From contig NZ_BEVZ01000003.1 in assembly GCF_003112515.1 (NCBI RefSeq), forward strand, positions 1-64,000: a DNA stretch of 64,000 bases. Direction: 5' to 3'. Every line of letters starts with the position of its first letter. Position 1 is the first letter of the stretch. The DNA is from Streptomyces fragilis (GTDB lineage: Bacteria > Actinomycetota > Actinomycetes > Streptomycetales > Streptomycetaceae). The translations under genes were made by a program, and so were the position numbers. Of the stretch, positions 37,151 through 45,052 are shown in pieces. Below the pieces are notes generated by a model. That model saw only the letters and a program-made list of their open reading frames with translations, ran no database searches and was not told the DNA's origin.

Positions 37151-38487
37151 GCCTGCTCCTCCCGTATGGCGGCGACGACCCGCGCCACGTCCTCCCGGAC
37201 CGCCCGCGTCTCCTCCAGGAAGTGCCACCAGTCGGGGTGCCGTCCGGCTTCCTCGACCGCCGCCGCGGCCCGCTCCAGCCGCGCCGCCGCCGCGTCCAGC
37301 GGAGCCGCGTGCCGGGGGTCGGGCCGGTGCCGACCCGCCATCGCCAGCCGCTGGGCGTCCCGCACCGCGAACCGGGCGCGCTCGACCTCCGCCTGCGGAT
37401 CCTTGCGCACCGCCTCCAGCCGCCGCAGCCGGTCCCCGGCCGCTGAGACCGCCTCGTCCGCCGAGTTGAGCAGCGCCCGCACCGTCGCCAGCAGCGCCGT
37501 CGCGTCGGCCCACCGCTGCTCCTGCCGCGCCGCCCGCGCCTCCGCCAGCCGCTCCCCGGCCTGCGTGACACCCCGCTCCGCCTGCTCCGGCACCGACTGC
37601 AGGTCCTGCCAGCAGGCCAGCGCGAACCCCCGCCGCAACTCGCTCAGGACCGGCCCGACCTGCGCCGTCCTCGTCTGCAGCGCCTCGGCCCTGGTCCGCA
37701 GCGACACCAGCCGCCGGTCGATCTCCACGGCCCGCTCCGGCAGCCGCGCCGCCTCGGCGCGCACCGCCTCCGCCTCCCGCGTGACCCGGTCGGCCCGCTG
37801 CAGCGTGGCGGCCACGCCGTGCCGTCCGGCACCCTCGTTGAGCAGCGTCAGCTCCGGCCCCAGCGCCGCCAGCCGCGCCGCCAGGTCGTCGGCCCGCAGC
37901 CCCGCGCCGCGCGTGGCGTCCAGCTGCTCGGCCGCGTTCCGCAACGCCTGCCTGGCCCGCTCCACCGCCGGGGCCAGCCGGGCCAGCTGCGTCTCCGCCT
38001 TCCCCAGCAGCGGCCCGAGCCCTTCGGCGAACCGCTCCAGCTCCCGCCGCACCTGGTCCAGCTCGTCGCGCGCCCGGCTCAACTGCTCCCGCGCCCGGCC
38101 GGCCGTGGCCGCGTCCAGGTCGTCCCGGTCGAGGTCGTGCGCGTCGATCGCCTGGATGTACCGGTGGCTGACCTCGTCGACCCGCCGCCCGAAGTCCTCG
38201 AAGGAGGCCAGCGCCCGCCGGGCCTCGGGGGAGTCGTCCACCGCCCTGATCGTCTCGACCGACAGCCGCATCTCCCGCTGCGCCGTGTCCAGCTCGTAGA
38301 ACGCCTGCGCCGCCGCGTCCTTCGCCTCCTGCGCCTGCGCCCGCCGGTCGTCCGTCCGCCCCCCGAACCAGCGCCGCGTCCCCCCGCCCGCGAACGCCCC
38401 CGCCAGCACCGGCGCCAGCAACAACGGCAGCGCCATCAGGGCCACCACGTCCTTGACCGGCCCCGGCGTCCACGACTTGTCCGACAC
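37141..38487 (-). CDS. Membrane-anchored coiled-coil protein of unknown function
   Basis: 448 residues from GTG 38487, chosen because GGGGAG lies five bases upstream (another GTG is at 38493). One hydrophobic helix (about 13-35, VALMALPLLLAPVLAGAFAG) is followed by roughly 400 residues of charged, Ala/Arg/Glu-rich heptad-like sequence, e.g. REQLSRARDELDQVRREL and TREAEAVRAEAARL. This suggests a long cytoplasmic or extracytoplasmic rod. I do not recognise a named domain. A scaffold or cell-envelope role is possible but unproven. The 3' end lies in a 15-bp repeat. Confidence 0.8.
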   Translation of the reverse strand: MSDKSWTPGPVKDVVALMALPLLLAPVLAGAFAGGGTRRWFGGRTDDRRAQAQEAKDAAAQAFYELDTAQREMRLSVETIRAVDDSPEARRALASFEDFGRRVDEVSHRYIQAIDAHDLDRDDLDAATAGRAREQLSRARDELDQVRRELERFAEGLGPLLGKAETQLARLAPAVERARQALRNAAEQLDATRGAGLRADDLAARLAALGPELTLLNEGAGRHGVAATLQRADRVTREAEAVRAEAARLPERAVEIDRRLVSLRTRAEALQTRTAQVGPVLSELRRGFALACWQDLQSVPEQAERGVTQAGERLAEARAARQEQRWADATALLATVRALLNSADEAVSAAGDRLRRLEAVRKDPQAEVERARFAVRDAQRLAMAGRHRPDPRHAAPLDAAAARLERAAAAVEEAGRHPDWWHFLEETRAVREDVARVVAAIREEQAAG

Positions 38488-38633
38488 ATCCACTCCCCGT
38501 CACACCGCCGGGCCGACCCCGCCATTGTCCCACCTGTGTCGACGCGCCACACGGCCCGGACAGTTCGCTCCCCGGACCGACGGTTTGCGGGAGGCCGGGC
38601 GAGGCAAGGTAGGCTGTCGGCTCGTATTGTCCT

Positions 38634-38708
38634 GCGCGCGTAGCTCAGCGGTAGAGCGCCGCCCTTACAAGGCGGATGTCGGCGGTTCGAAACCGTCCGC
38701 GCGCACCA
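38634..38708 (+). tRNA. tRNA-Val (anticodon UAC)
   Basis: A full cloverleaf is readable: acceptor GCGCGCG (38634-38640) pairs with CGCGCGC (38698-38704), D-arm GCTC/GAGC, anticodon stem CCGCC/GGCGG around loop CTTACAA, and T-arm around TTCGAAA with one G-U pair. The anticodon TAC at 38666-38668 reads GUA valine codons. CCA is encoded at 38706-38708. A possible promoter is TTGCGG (38585) with TAGGCT (38610), although the spacing of 19 is long. Confidence 0.96.
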
Positions 38709-38713
38709 GCGAA

Positions 38714-38746
38714 AAGGCCCCCGCGAGCAGCTGTCGCGGGGGCCTT
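38714..38746 (+). terminator. Terminator after tRNA-Val
   Basis: Perfect 13-bp stem AAGGCCCCCGCGA (38714-38726) / TCGCGGGGGCCTT (38734-38746), loop of seven, five bases after the tRNA CCA end. Confidence 0.85.
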
Positions 38747-38777
38747 CGGCGTGACGGTCCGGTCGCGGTGGCTCGGG

Positions 38778-39197
38778 TCAGAAGGCGCTCCGCCACCAGC
38801 GGTGCGGGGGATCCCCGTACGGCACGGCGTCGGGGCGCTCGAGGATCCTCGCGTCGAGCGGCCCGACGAGGGCGCGCAGCTCGCGTGCGCTCTTCCTGGG
38901 GAGCGCGCAGAGGGCCAGCTCCAGCAGGTCCCGTACGTCCGCCGGCTCCGGGCAGCATTCGGGCACGCCGCACCGGTCGGCGAACGGCCGGGGAAGCCGG
39001 TCCACGGGCGCCTTGGCGACGGCGGTCCAGCTGGACAGCGCACGCTCGACCACACCGGGCCCGAGCCGCGTGCGCTCCAGCCGGACGAGTTGCGCCTGAG
39101 CGGGTCCGGAGAGGCGGCCGATCCTCGAGCAGCGGCCCCACGCGGCGGGGAAGCGTCTGTCCTCCGCTCTGAGGCGGGCGGGGCGCCTACGCGGCAC
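38778..39197 (-). CDS. Hypothetical protein (139 residues)
   Basis: I do not recognise a domain. The sequence is Arg-rich and helical in character (VERALSSWTAVAKAP, DLLELALCALPRKSARELRAL), with three cysteines in RCGVPECCPE and a C-terminal HRWWRSAF. Codon usage has the Streptomyces third-position GC bias in this frame, and the frame is well isolated between the tRNA and the next gene. Similar short proteins with a terminal W-rich segment occur in Streptomyces. Start uncertain: ATG 39197 is the longest. Confidence 0.55.
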   Translation of the reverse strand: MPRRRPARLRAEDRRFPAAWGRCSRIGRLSGPAQAQLVRLERTRLGPGVVERALSSWTAVAKAPVDRLPRPFADRCGVPECCPEPADVRDLLELALCALPRKSARELRALVGPLDARILERPDAVPYGDPPHRWWRSAF

Positions 39198-39438
39198 GAG
39201 CCTTTCGACGGTGAGTCACGAACGGCAGTGTGGCAGGCGTCGAGCCGTCACGCACCCGCCGTCGTTGTCGTACCCCGTCGCCGTACCCGGGGCATGACCG
39301 CCTTCCGCGACGTCGACGTCGAGCTCCTCGTCGCCTGGAAGTTCATGTACGTCGGCGGAGCCACCGGCCGGGGTGAAGGAGTTGGCCCGGGGCGACCGGT
39401 CGCCCCGGGCCCCGCCGGTCACTCCCGTCCCGTCCGGG

Positions 39439-39738
39439 TCAATACGTCGACGGGCCCGTCGGCGGGGCGGTCGAGCGGTCGGCCCGGGCGGCGGTCGCGG
39501 TCGCGGTGACGACGGTCTCGGTGAGGCCGGGGCCCTCGGTCCCGCTGCCGCTCGCCGCTATCGCGGTGAGGACCGCCAGGACGGCGGCGAGCCCGCCGAT
39601 GCCGAACGCCTCGCCCCAGTCGACGTCGAGGATGCCGATGCCGTCGGCACCGATCGCGCCGAGGGTGCCCTGGGCGAACGTGCGGACCGCGCGCTCGGCG
39701 GTGGCCGTCCAGAACGCCTTGGTGGTGAGACTGCTCAT
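39439..39738 (-). CDS. Phage r1t-type holin family protein
   Basis: 99 residues from ATG 39738 (MSSLTTKAFWTATAERAVRTFAQG). An N-terminal amphipathic stretch precedes one clear membrane segment (about 45-65, FGIGGLAAVLAVLTAIAAS) and a short Thr/Ala-rich tail. The pattern fits the r1t holin family, which is present both in phages and as single chromosomal genes in Streptomyces. GAGGGG lies about ten bases upstream. No endolysin or other phage gene is adjacent, so a lytic role is not shown. The longer frame upstream is not supported. Confidence 0.78.
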   Translation of the reverse strand: MSSLTTKAFWTATAERAVRTFAQGTLGAIGADGIGILDVDWGEAFGIGGLAAVLAVLTAIAASGSGTEGPGLTETVVTATATAARADRSTAPPTGPSTY

Positions 39739-39988
39739 CTGCGGTGGTCCCCTCTTGCCGGATGGGTGCGGATGGACACCCTGTTCGTGCGGGTAGGCAC
39801 CCTGTTCCTCCTCCGCGCCGAGATATCCCCAACAGCCGCCCGTACGGGCCGCCTTGGCGACCGGTGGCCCGCCGCGTCCCGGCCGGGCCCGGGCGAGTCG
39901 GCCGGTCGGGCGGCAATGCGGGCCGTTGTCGGTGGGAGCTGGTAGCAGTGGGGTGACCCACGGCGGGCGTGGGCGGAAGGGAGTCGGC

Positions 39989-40909
39989 ATGGCGGCGAAA
40001 CCGGTGCTGGACGGCAAGGTCGCGCTGGTCGCGGGAGCGACGCGCGGGGCCGGGCGAGGAATCGCGGTGGAACTCGGGGCGGCGGGGGCGACCGTGTACG
40101 TCACCGGGCGGACCACGCGTCAGGCGAGGTCGGAGTACGGGCGGCCGGAGACCGTCGAGGAGACGGCGGAGCTGGTGACCGAGGCAGGCGGCCGGGGGAT
40201 CGCCGTCCCCACCGACCACCTGGTGCCGGAGCAGGTCCGCGGCCTCGTCGAGCGGATCGAGGCCGAGCGGGGCGGGCTGGACCTGCTCGTCAACGACATC
40301 TGGGGTGCGGAGAACCTCTTCGAGTGGGAGAGCCCCGTTTGGGAGCACGACCTCGACAGGGGGCTGCGGCTCCTCCGGCTGGCCGTGGAGACCCACGCGA
40401 TCACCAGCCACTTCGCCCTGCCACTGCTGCTGCGCCGGCCCGGTGGGCTGGTGGTGGAGATGACGGACGGGACCGCCGAGTACAACGCGGAGCGCTACCG
40501 GAACTCCTTCTTCTACGACCTCGCCAAGGCGTCCGTGCTGCGGATGGCGTTCTCCCTCGCCCACGAGCTCGGCCCGCGCGGCGCGACGGCGGTGGCGCTC
40601 ACCCCGGGCTGGATGCGGTCGGAGATCATGCTCGACCACTTCGGGGTCGGGGAGGAGAACTGGCGGGACGCGGTGGAGCGCGAACCGCACTTCGCGATCT
40701 CCGAGAGCCCTTACTTCGTGGGCCGGGCCGTCGCCGCCCTGGCCGCCGACCCTGAGGTGAGCCGCTGGAACGGGCAGTCCCTCTCCAGCGGCGGCCTCGC
40801 GAAGGAGTACGGGTTCACCGACCGCGACGGCAGCCGCCCGGACGCCTGGCGGTACATCGTCGAGGTCCAGGACGCCGGGCGGGAGGCGGACGTCACGGGC
40901 TACCGGTGA
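39989..40909 (+). CDS. Short-chain dehydrogenase/reductase
   Basis: 306 residues. The dinucleotide site reads VALVAGATRGAGRG (about 11-24), with RTTR following beta-2, which suggests NADPH. The catalytic pair is Tyr176 and Lys180 (FFYDLAKAS). The NAG-type motif is altered to VNDIWGAENL, as in a known SDR subfamily. Substrate unknown. GGAAGGGAG precedes the ATG at 39989. The stop is followed without a gap by a 27-bp tandem repeat. Confidence 0.92.
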   Translation: MAAKPVLDGKVALVAGATRGAGRGIAVELGAAGATVYVTGRTTRQARSEYGRPETVEETAELVTEAGGRGIAVPTDHLVPEQVRGLVERIEAERGGLDLLVNDIWGAENLFEWESPVWEHDLDRGLRLLRLAVETHAITSHFALPLLLRRPGGLVVEMTDGTAEYNAERYRNSFFYDLAKASVLRMAFSLAHELGPRGATAVALTPGWMRSEIMLDHFGVGEENWRDAVEREPHFAISESPYFVGRAVAALAADPEVSRWNGQSLSSGGLAKEYGFTDRDGSRPDAWRYIVEVQDAGREADVTGYR

Positions 40910-40990
40910 CGGGGACGGTCACCTGAGCGGCTGTCGCGGGGACGGTCACCCGGGCGGCGTTGGCGGGGACGGTCACCTGAGCGGCGGTGG
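40910..40990. repeat. 27-bp tandem repeat directly after the SDR stop codon
   Basis: Three units at 40910-40936, 40937-40963 and 40964-40990. Each starts CGGGGACGGTCACC and then varies slightly (TGAGCGGCTGTCG, CGGGCGGCGTTGG, TGAGCGGCGGTGG). The array begins on the first base after the TGA. Confidence 0.92.
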
Positions 40991-41013
40991 CGGTGGCTTG
41001 TCGGTGTCGGTGT

Positions 41014-41352
41014 CTAGTCGTCGTTGGGCCGGGCTTGGGCGTGCTTCACGACCGAGCGCGCCTCGACGGCTTCGGCGCCCTGGAAGTTCTGCCAGAAAGG
41101 GTGGGTCGTCACGAACACCGCCAGCTCGTGCTCGCGTCGGCGCAGCTTCTCGACGTAGGCCTGTTCGTCCGGCGACCAGCCGGGGGTGGCGGGACGCTCG
41201 ACCTTGCGCCAGCCGTTGTCGTCGCTGAAGCCGTCGTGGGGCGCGACGGACCAGGGGAGACGCTTCAGGAGGGCCGAGAGCTCGGCCCTGACCTGATGCA
41301 ACTCCGCCTGACCGTCGAGCAGGTCGCTCGGGAAGTCGTAGGTCTTGGCCAC
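41014..41352 (-). CDS. Hypothetical protein (112 residues)
   Basis: No named domain is recognised. The small, charged cytosolic protein starts at GTG 41352 (MAKTYDFPSDLLDGQ). It has a helix-rich first part (QAELHQVRAELSALLKRL), WSVAPHDGF in the middle and EAVEARSVVKHAQARPNDD at the end. The WSPDEQAYVEKLRRREHEL segment suggests a helical hairpin. Such proteins are common single genes in Streptomyces. Divergent from the following methyltransferase. Confidence 0.72.
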   Translation of the reverse strand: MAKTYDFPSDLLDGQAELHQVRAELSALLKRLPWSVAPHDGFSDDNGWRKVERPATPGWSPDEQAYVEKLRRREHELAVFVTTHPFWQNFQGAEAVEARSVVKHAQARPNDD

Positions 41353-41500
41353 GACGGCAATGCTACGCCTGTTCGATTTCCCGAGGCGAGTTCGACCCGG
41401 CGGTTTCCCTCGAACGGGTGTCCCGCGTTGTCGACGTTTGAGCGGGCGTCGGTGAAAAGTCCTTGGTGGATCAAGGTGGCCCGGGCGTACGGTGCGCCGC

Positions 41501-42226
41501 ATGACGGACGAAGGCTTCAGGCATCCACGGCTTGCCGCGCTCTACGATCCGCTCGACCCCGACCGCGGTGATCTCGAGGCGTACCTCCGGATGGCGGAGG
41601 AGTTCGGGGCCCGCCAGGTCCTGGACATCGGCTGCGGGACGGGCGTCTTCGCGCTCCTGCTGGCCGGCCGGGGGATCGAGGTGGTCGGCGTCGATCCCGC
41701 CGGGGCGTCCCTCGACGTGGCCCGGGCCAAGCCGGGGGCCGGGCGCGTCCGGTGGATCCACGGCGACGCGACGGATCTCCCGCCGCTACGGGTGGACCTC
41801 GCGACGATGACGGCGAACGTGGCCCAGGCGATTACCGACCCCGAGGCGTGGGCCGGGACGCTGCGAGGGGCCCGCGAGGCGCTCCGGCCGGGTGGACGGC
41901 TCGTGTTCGAGACCCGCGACCCGGCGCGGCGCGGCTGGGAGGAGTGGAACCGGGAGGCCTCCTGGGGTGTGACGGAGATCGAGGGGGTGGGTGCGGTCGA
42001 GAGCTGGGTCGACCTGGTCGAGGTGAGCGGACCGTTGGTCGCCTTCCGCTGGACCTACGTCTTCGCGGCCGACGGGGCGGTGCTGACCTCGGACTCGACG
42101 CTCCGCTTCCGGGAGCGGGACGAGGTGGAGCGGGACCTCCTCGCCCACGGTTTCGTGCTGGAGGACGTCCGGGACGCGCCCGACCGGCCCGGGCGGGAGC
42201 TGGTGTTCGTGGCGCGACGGCCCTGA
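41501..42226 (+). CDS. Class I SAM-dependent methyltransferase
   Basis: 241 residues. SAM motif I is VLDIGCGTGVFALLLA (about 40-55), then VVGVDPAGAS and the post-motif HGDATDLPP. LRPGGRLVFETRDP fits motif VI. The second half (VESWVDLVEVSGPLVAFRWTYVF) is the substrate lid of the Methyltransf_25 type. Start is ATG 41501; a GTG nine bases upstream is an alternative. Substrate unknown; the neighbourhood gives no hint. Confidence 0.9.
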   Translation: MTDEGFRHPRLAALYDPLDPDRGDLEAYLRMAEEFGARQVLDIGCGTGVFALLLAGRGIEVVGVDPAGASLDVARAKPGAGRVRWIHGDATDLPPLRVDLATMTANVAQAITDPEAWAGTLRGAREALRPGGRLVFETRDPARRGWEEWNREASWGVTEIEGVGAVESWVDLVEVSGPLVAFRWTYVFAADGAVLTSDSTLRFRERDEVERDLLAHGFVLEDVRDAPDRPGRELVFVARRP

Positions 42227-42316
42227 CGGAGGAGGGGCGGCCGGGAGCCCGTCGCCGAGCGGTCCGGTCCATGCGGAAACGCTTCCGCGGCGGGCGGCCC
42301 GCGCGACACTTGACGT

Positions 42317-42550
42317 ATGTGTCGCAGCATCAAGACGCTCCGTCCGCCCGTGTTGCCGGGTGAGGCCACGGAGGAAGAGATCAGGGCCGCCGCGCTGCAG
42401 TACGTGCGGAAGGTCTCGGGGTTCCGGGCGCCCGCGGCCCACAACCGTGAGGTGTTTGACGCGGCGGTGGACGCCGTCGCCGAGGCCACGGCCGAGTTGC
42501 TCGCCCACCTGGAGGTGAGAGGGGGCAAGGCGCCCGCCCCGACCGCGTAG
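42317..42550 (+). CDS. DUF2277 family protein
   Basis: 77 residues, beginning MCRSIKTLRPPVLPGEATEE, the hallmark of DUF2277. The helix-rich core IRAAALQYVRKVSGFRAPA follows. The family is often seen next to methyltransferase or DNA-repair genes, but its function is unknown. It lies 90 bp downstream of the methyltransferase on the same strand. Confidence 0.9.
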   Translation: MCRSIKTLRPPVLPGEATEEEIRAAALQYVRKVSGFRAPAAHNREVFDAAVDAVAEATAELLAHLEVRGGKAPAPTA

Positions 42551-43077
42551 GCGCGCCGCCTCCCCGGCGGCCAGGTCCGCCCGGCTGCCCGTGCGTCCGG
42601 CACCTGGGGCGGCAGGCCGCCGGGTGGTTCCGACCGGCCCGGTGGCAAGCCGGGCCTGGTGGCGCGCCGTCCTGGCGGTCGAGTGCCCTGGCCTGGTGGC
42701 CGACTGGCCCGGCCCGGTGGTCGACTGGCCCGTCAGCCGGCAGCTGCGGTGGTTGGCAGATCGAGCAGGCTCGGCGGCCCGGCATGCGAGGCGGCGGTCC
42801 GGCGGGCGGCCAGGCAGTGGTCGACGGGCCCGGCAGGTCGACGGGCCCGGCGACGCGCGGGGTCCACCGCTTGCCGGCACTGCCGGGACTGCCGCGCGCC
42901 CGCGCGCTGCGGATGGGCGCCGCGCGCTGGGCCGAACGGGGGACACACTTCGCAAAATGCGGCAACCGGGCCAATGCGGTGCGTACAACGGACGTGCAAG
43001 TCCATCGGGACGCGGAAACGTACCTTCCGGGCATCCGCCCGGGGTGCGTGCGTCCCGGACAGTCCATGGAGGGGATC
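42551..43077. other. Long intergenic region with degenerate GC-rich repetition
   Basis: 527 bases without a supported gene. The left half (about 42620-42850) repeats GGCCCGGTGG- and GGTCGACTGGCC-like words irregularly, reminiscent of a decayed tandem array. The right end (42950-43010) is less GC-rich and probably holds the promoter of the secreted His/Arg-rich protein. Reading frames through it are not protein-like. Confidence 0.5.
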
Positions 43078-43449
43078 ATGCGCATCCGCCAATTCGCCGC
43101 TACCACAGTCGCCGCCCTGGCGCTCGTCGCGGGTCTGGGCGCGGGCACCGCGTCGGCCGCGCCGGCGACCTCGGCCGCGGCCACCGCGTCGGCCACGCAG
43201 AGCGTCAGCGCGGACCGGCACTGCCACCGCCACAACGGCAACCACTACTGGCGTGGTGACCGTTGCCGCGACCGTCGTTGTCACAACCACCGCGACCACG
43301 GCCGCCACCACTGGCGCGGCGAGCGCTGCCGCGACCACGGCAGGCACCACGGGCGTGACCACCGCTACGACCGCGATCGCGACCACCGCTACGACCGCGA
43401 CCGTTACGACCGTGACCACCGCTACGACCGTGACCACGGTCGTCGCTGA
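43078..43449 (+). CDS. Secreted His/Arg/Asp-rich repeat protein
   Basis: 123 residues. A clear signal peptide (MRIRQFAATTVAALALVAGL, cleavage near ASAAP at residue 27) is followed by a short Ala/Thr/Ser spacer. The mature tail is almost only His, Arg, Asp, Tyr, Trp, Gly and Cys. The tail has WRGDRCRD / WRGERCRDH units and then four RYDRD-type units. This composition suggests metal or polyanion binding outside the cell; no known domain is recognised. GGAGGGG precedes ATG 43078. A 15-bp hairpin follows the stop. Confidence 0.8.
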   Translation: MRIRQFAATTVAALALVAGLGAGTASAAPATSAAATASATQSVSADRHCHRHNGNHYWRGDRCRDRRCHNHRDHGRHHWRGERCRDHGRHHGRDHRYDRDRDHRYDRDRYDRDHRYDRDHGRR

Positions 43450-43467
43450 CCCTCCTACGGACCTGAA

Positions 43468-43501
43468 CCCGCCCCCGCCGGCCTCAGCCGGCGGGGGCGG
43501 G
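43468..43501. terminator. Hairpin terminator between convergent genes
   Basis: Perfect 15-bp stem CCCGCCCCCGCCGGC (43468-43482) / GCCGGCGGGGGCGGG (43487-43501), CTCA loop, between the secreted peptide gene and dedA. Confidence 0.85.
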
Positions 43502-43540
43502 CGCGTGTCCGGCCGGGGCCGGGCAGGAAAGGGGGAGTCC

Positions 43541-44230
43541 TCACATGCCCCTCGGATGTCCCCACGCGGGGCCGGCGGCGGCCGCGCCGCCCGCTTCGAG
43601 CGCCGGACGGCGGAGCAGGAGGGCGGCAGCCGATCCGGCCAGGAACAGGGCGAGCACCGAGACCGCGGTGGCCAGCCAGCCCGCGCCCAGCCACTCGCCG
43701 CCGAAGTAACCGAGGGCCACGCTGTACCCGGCCCAGCTGATCCCGGCCAGCGCCGACCAGGGCAGGAACTCCCGCACCCGCCGCTGCGCCACGCCCGCGC
43801 CGAAACTGACCACCGAGCGGCCCGCGGGGGCGAAGCGGGCGATCAGGAAGAGCGCGCCGCCGCCGCGCGCCAGCGCGACGCCCAGGCGGGCCTGCGCGGT
43901 GCGCAGCCGGCGTGAGCGGGCCATCACCTGGTCCAGCCGCCGTCCGCCGCGCAGACCGACGCGGAACGCGGCCAGATCACCGAGGACCGAGGCGGTCGCC
44001 GCACAGGCGACCAGGACCAGGAGATCGGGAAGGGCGGTGGCCGCGGCCGCCCCGTTCGCCCCGCCGGCGCCCACGGCGGCCGCGCTGGTCTCGGCAGCGG
44101 CGGCGGTGGCCGCGGCGGCGACCAGGATGCCGCTGGGCAGAACCGGCAGGAAGACGTCCAGCAGGATCGAGGCCGCGATCAGCCCGTAGATCCACGGACT
44201 GGTGGCCAGCGATCCGGCACTCTCCCACAC
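43541..44230 (-). CDS. DedA/VTT family membrane protein
   Basis: 229 residues, start GTG 44230 behind GGAGGA. Hydrophobic segments fit the DedA fold, and the conserved reentrant-loop pattern is visible as RFAPAGRSVVSFGAGV (Arg at about 138) with ISWAGYSVALGYFGGEWLG further on. DedA proteins move lipids such as undecaprenyl phosphate or phosphatidylethanolamine in characterised cases; here the substrate is not known. The long Ala-rich segment at 40-75 is unusual. Confidence 0.86.
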   Translation of the reverse strand: MWESAGSLATSPWIYGLIAASILLDVFLPVLPSGILVAAAATAAAAETSAAAVGAGGANGAAAATALPDLLVLVACAATASVLGDLAAFRVGLRGGRRLDQVMARSRRLRTAQARLGVALARGGGALFLIARFAPAGRSVVSFGAGVAQRRVREFLPWSALAGISWAGYSVALGYFGGEWLGAGWLATAVSVLALFLAGSAAALLLRRPALEAGGAAAAGPAWGHPRGM

Positions 44231-44479
44231 GGCTTCCTCCCGGACCTCTCTCCCGGCTGGTGCCGGGCCGCGGCGTCGCAGGGGGCGGCAAGGGCGGCCG
44301 ATGGCGGACAACTGGCAAAGACTACGCCGATCAGGTGATTGGCGTGCATGAGGGGCACGTATGCCCGCAAGATCACGTTCCTCCTTCTGCCGGTGCCGAC
44401 GAGCGCGGCGGGGCCGCCTCCCGTATCAACGGAGGTGCAGACCGACGGTGAGCAGTGACGACAGCGAGGAGCGGCAGAG

Positions 44480-45052
44480 ATGGCGGCTTGGGTCGGAGTG
44501 TGCGCGGGGGTCGCGGCGGCGGCCGTACTGGGAGCGGGCGGGGTTGCCACCGCGGACGACGGCGGGCAGCGCGGGAAGAGCGAGCGGCCGGGCTACACGA
44601 TGACGACCGACGGCGTGTTCGCGGGGAAGAAGTCGGCGACGACGGCGTTCACCTACGACAAGAAGCTGGTGCCGGTCGGCTCCTGGGTGAAGGTCGGTCA
44701 GCGGACGGCGCCCGGCGGAGCGACCACGGTGTCCCTGCGGGTCAAGGGGCTGAAGGCGGGTCACACCTACGGGGTCCACGTACACGCCAAGCCGTGTGCC
44801 GCCGACCCGGCCGCGGCGGGCGGCCACTACCAGCACAGGCCGTCCACCGACCCGTCCGCGGTGAACCCCCGCAACGAGGTCTGGCTGGACTTCACGGCGG
44901 ACGGCAAGGGCTCCGGCAAGGCGACGGCGCACCACGACTGGGGCTTCCGCAAGGGCGGTGCGTCCTCCGTGGTGATCCACGACAAGCCGGGTTCCTCCGG
45001 GGCCAGGGTGGGCTGCTTCACGGTTCCGTTCGGCTGGACGACCGCGCGCTGA
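44480..45052 (+). CDS. Secreted Cu,Zn superoxide dismutase-like protein
   Basis: 190 residues with a signal peptide (1-25, GGVATA). The SodC fold signature appears as YGVHVHAKPC (His100, His102, Cys106) and GGHYQH (His116, His119), followed by NEVWLDFTADGKGSG and the late SVVIHDKP. These match most copper and zinc ligands, though the spacing differs from classical SodC, so dismutase activity is probable rather than certain. Its 3' end overlaps the convergent DoxX gene by 35 bp. GAGGAGCGG provides the ribosome site. Confidence 0.83.
   Translation: MAAWVGVCAGVAAAAVLGAGGVATADDGGQRGKSERPGYTMTTDGVFAGKKSATTAFTYDKKLVPVGSWVKVGQRTAPGGATTVSLRVKGLKAGHTYGVHVHAKPCAADPAAAGGHYQHRPSTDPSAVNPRNEVWLDFTADGKGSGKATAHHDWGFRKGGASSVVIHDKPGSSGARVGCFTVPFGWTTAR

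Noticed and set aside
38634..38708. Attachment site duplicate of the tRNA-Val 3' end
   Set aside because: I saw no second copy of the T-arm/acceptor segment elsewhere in the window, so no att site is reported.
39373..39945. Plus-strand 190-residue frame opposite the holin
   Set aside because: No family resemblance, and the holin frame on the minus strand has proper membrane and start features.
42659..43915. Ala/Thr/Val-rich frame overlapping the secreted His/Arg protein (e.g. TTATTGAASAAATTAG)
   Set aside because: It is the frame-shifted reading of the repeat region. The other frame has a signal peptide, ribosome site and terminator, so that one was kept.
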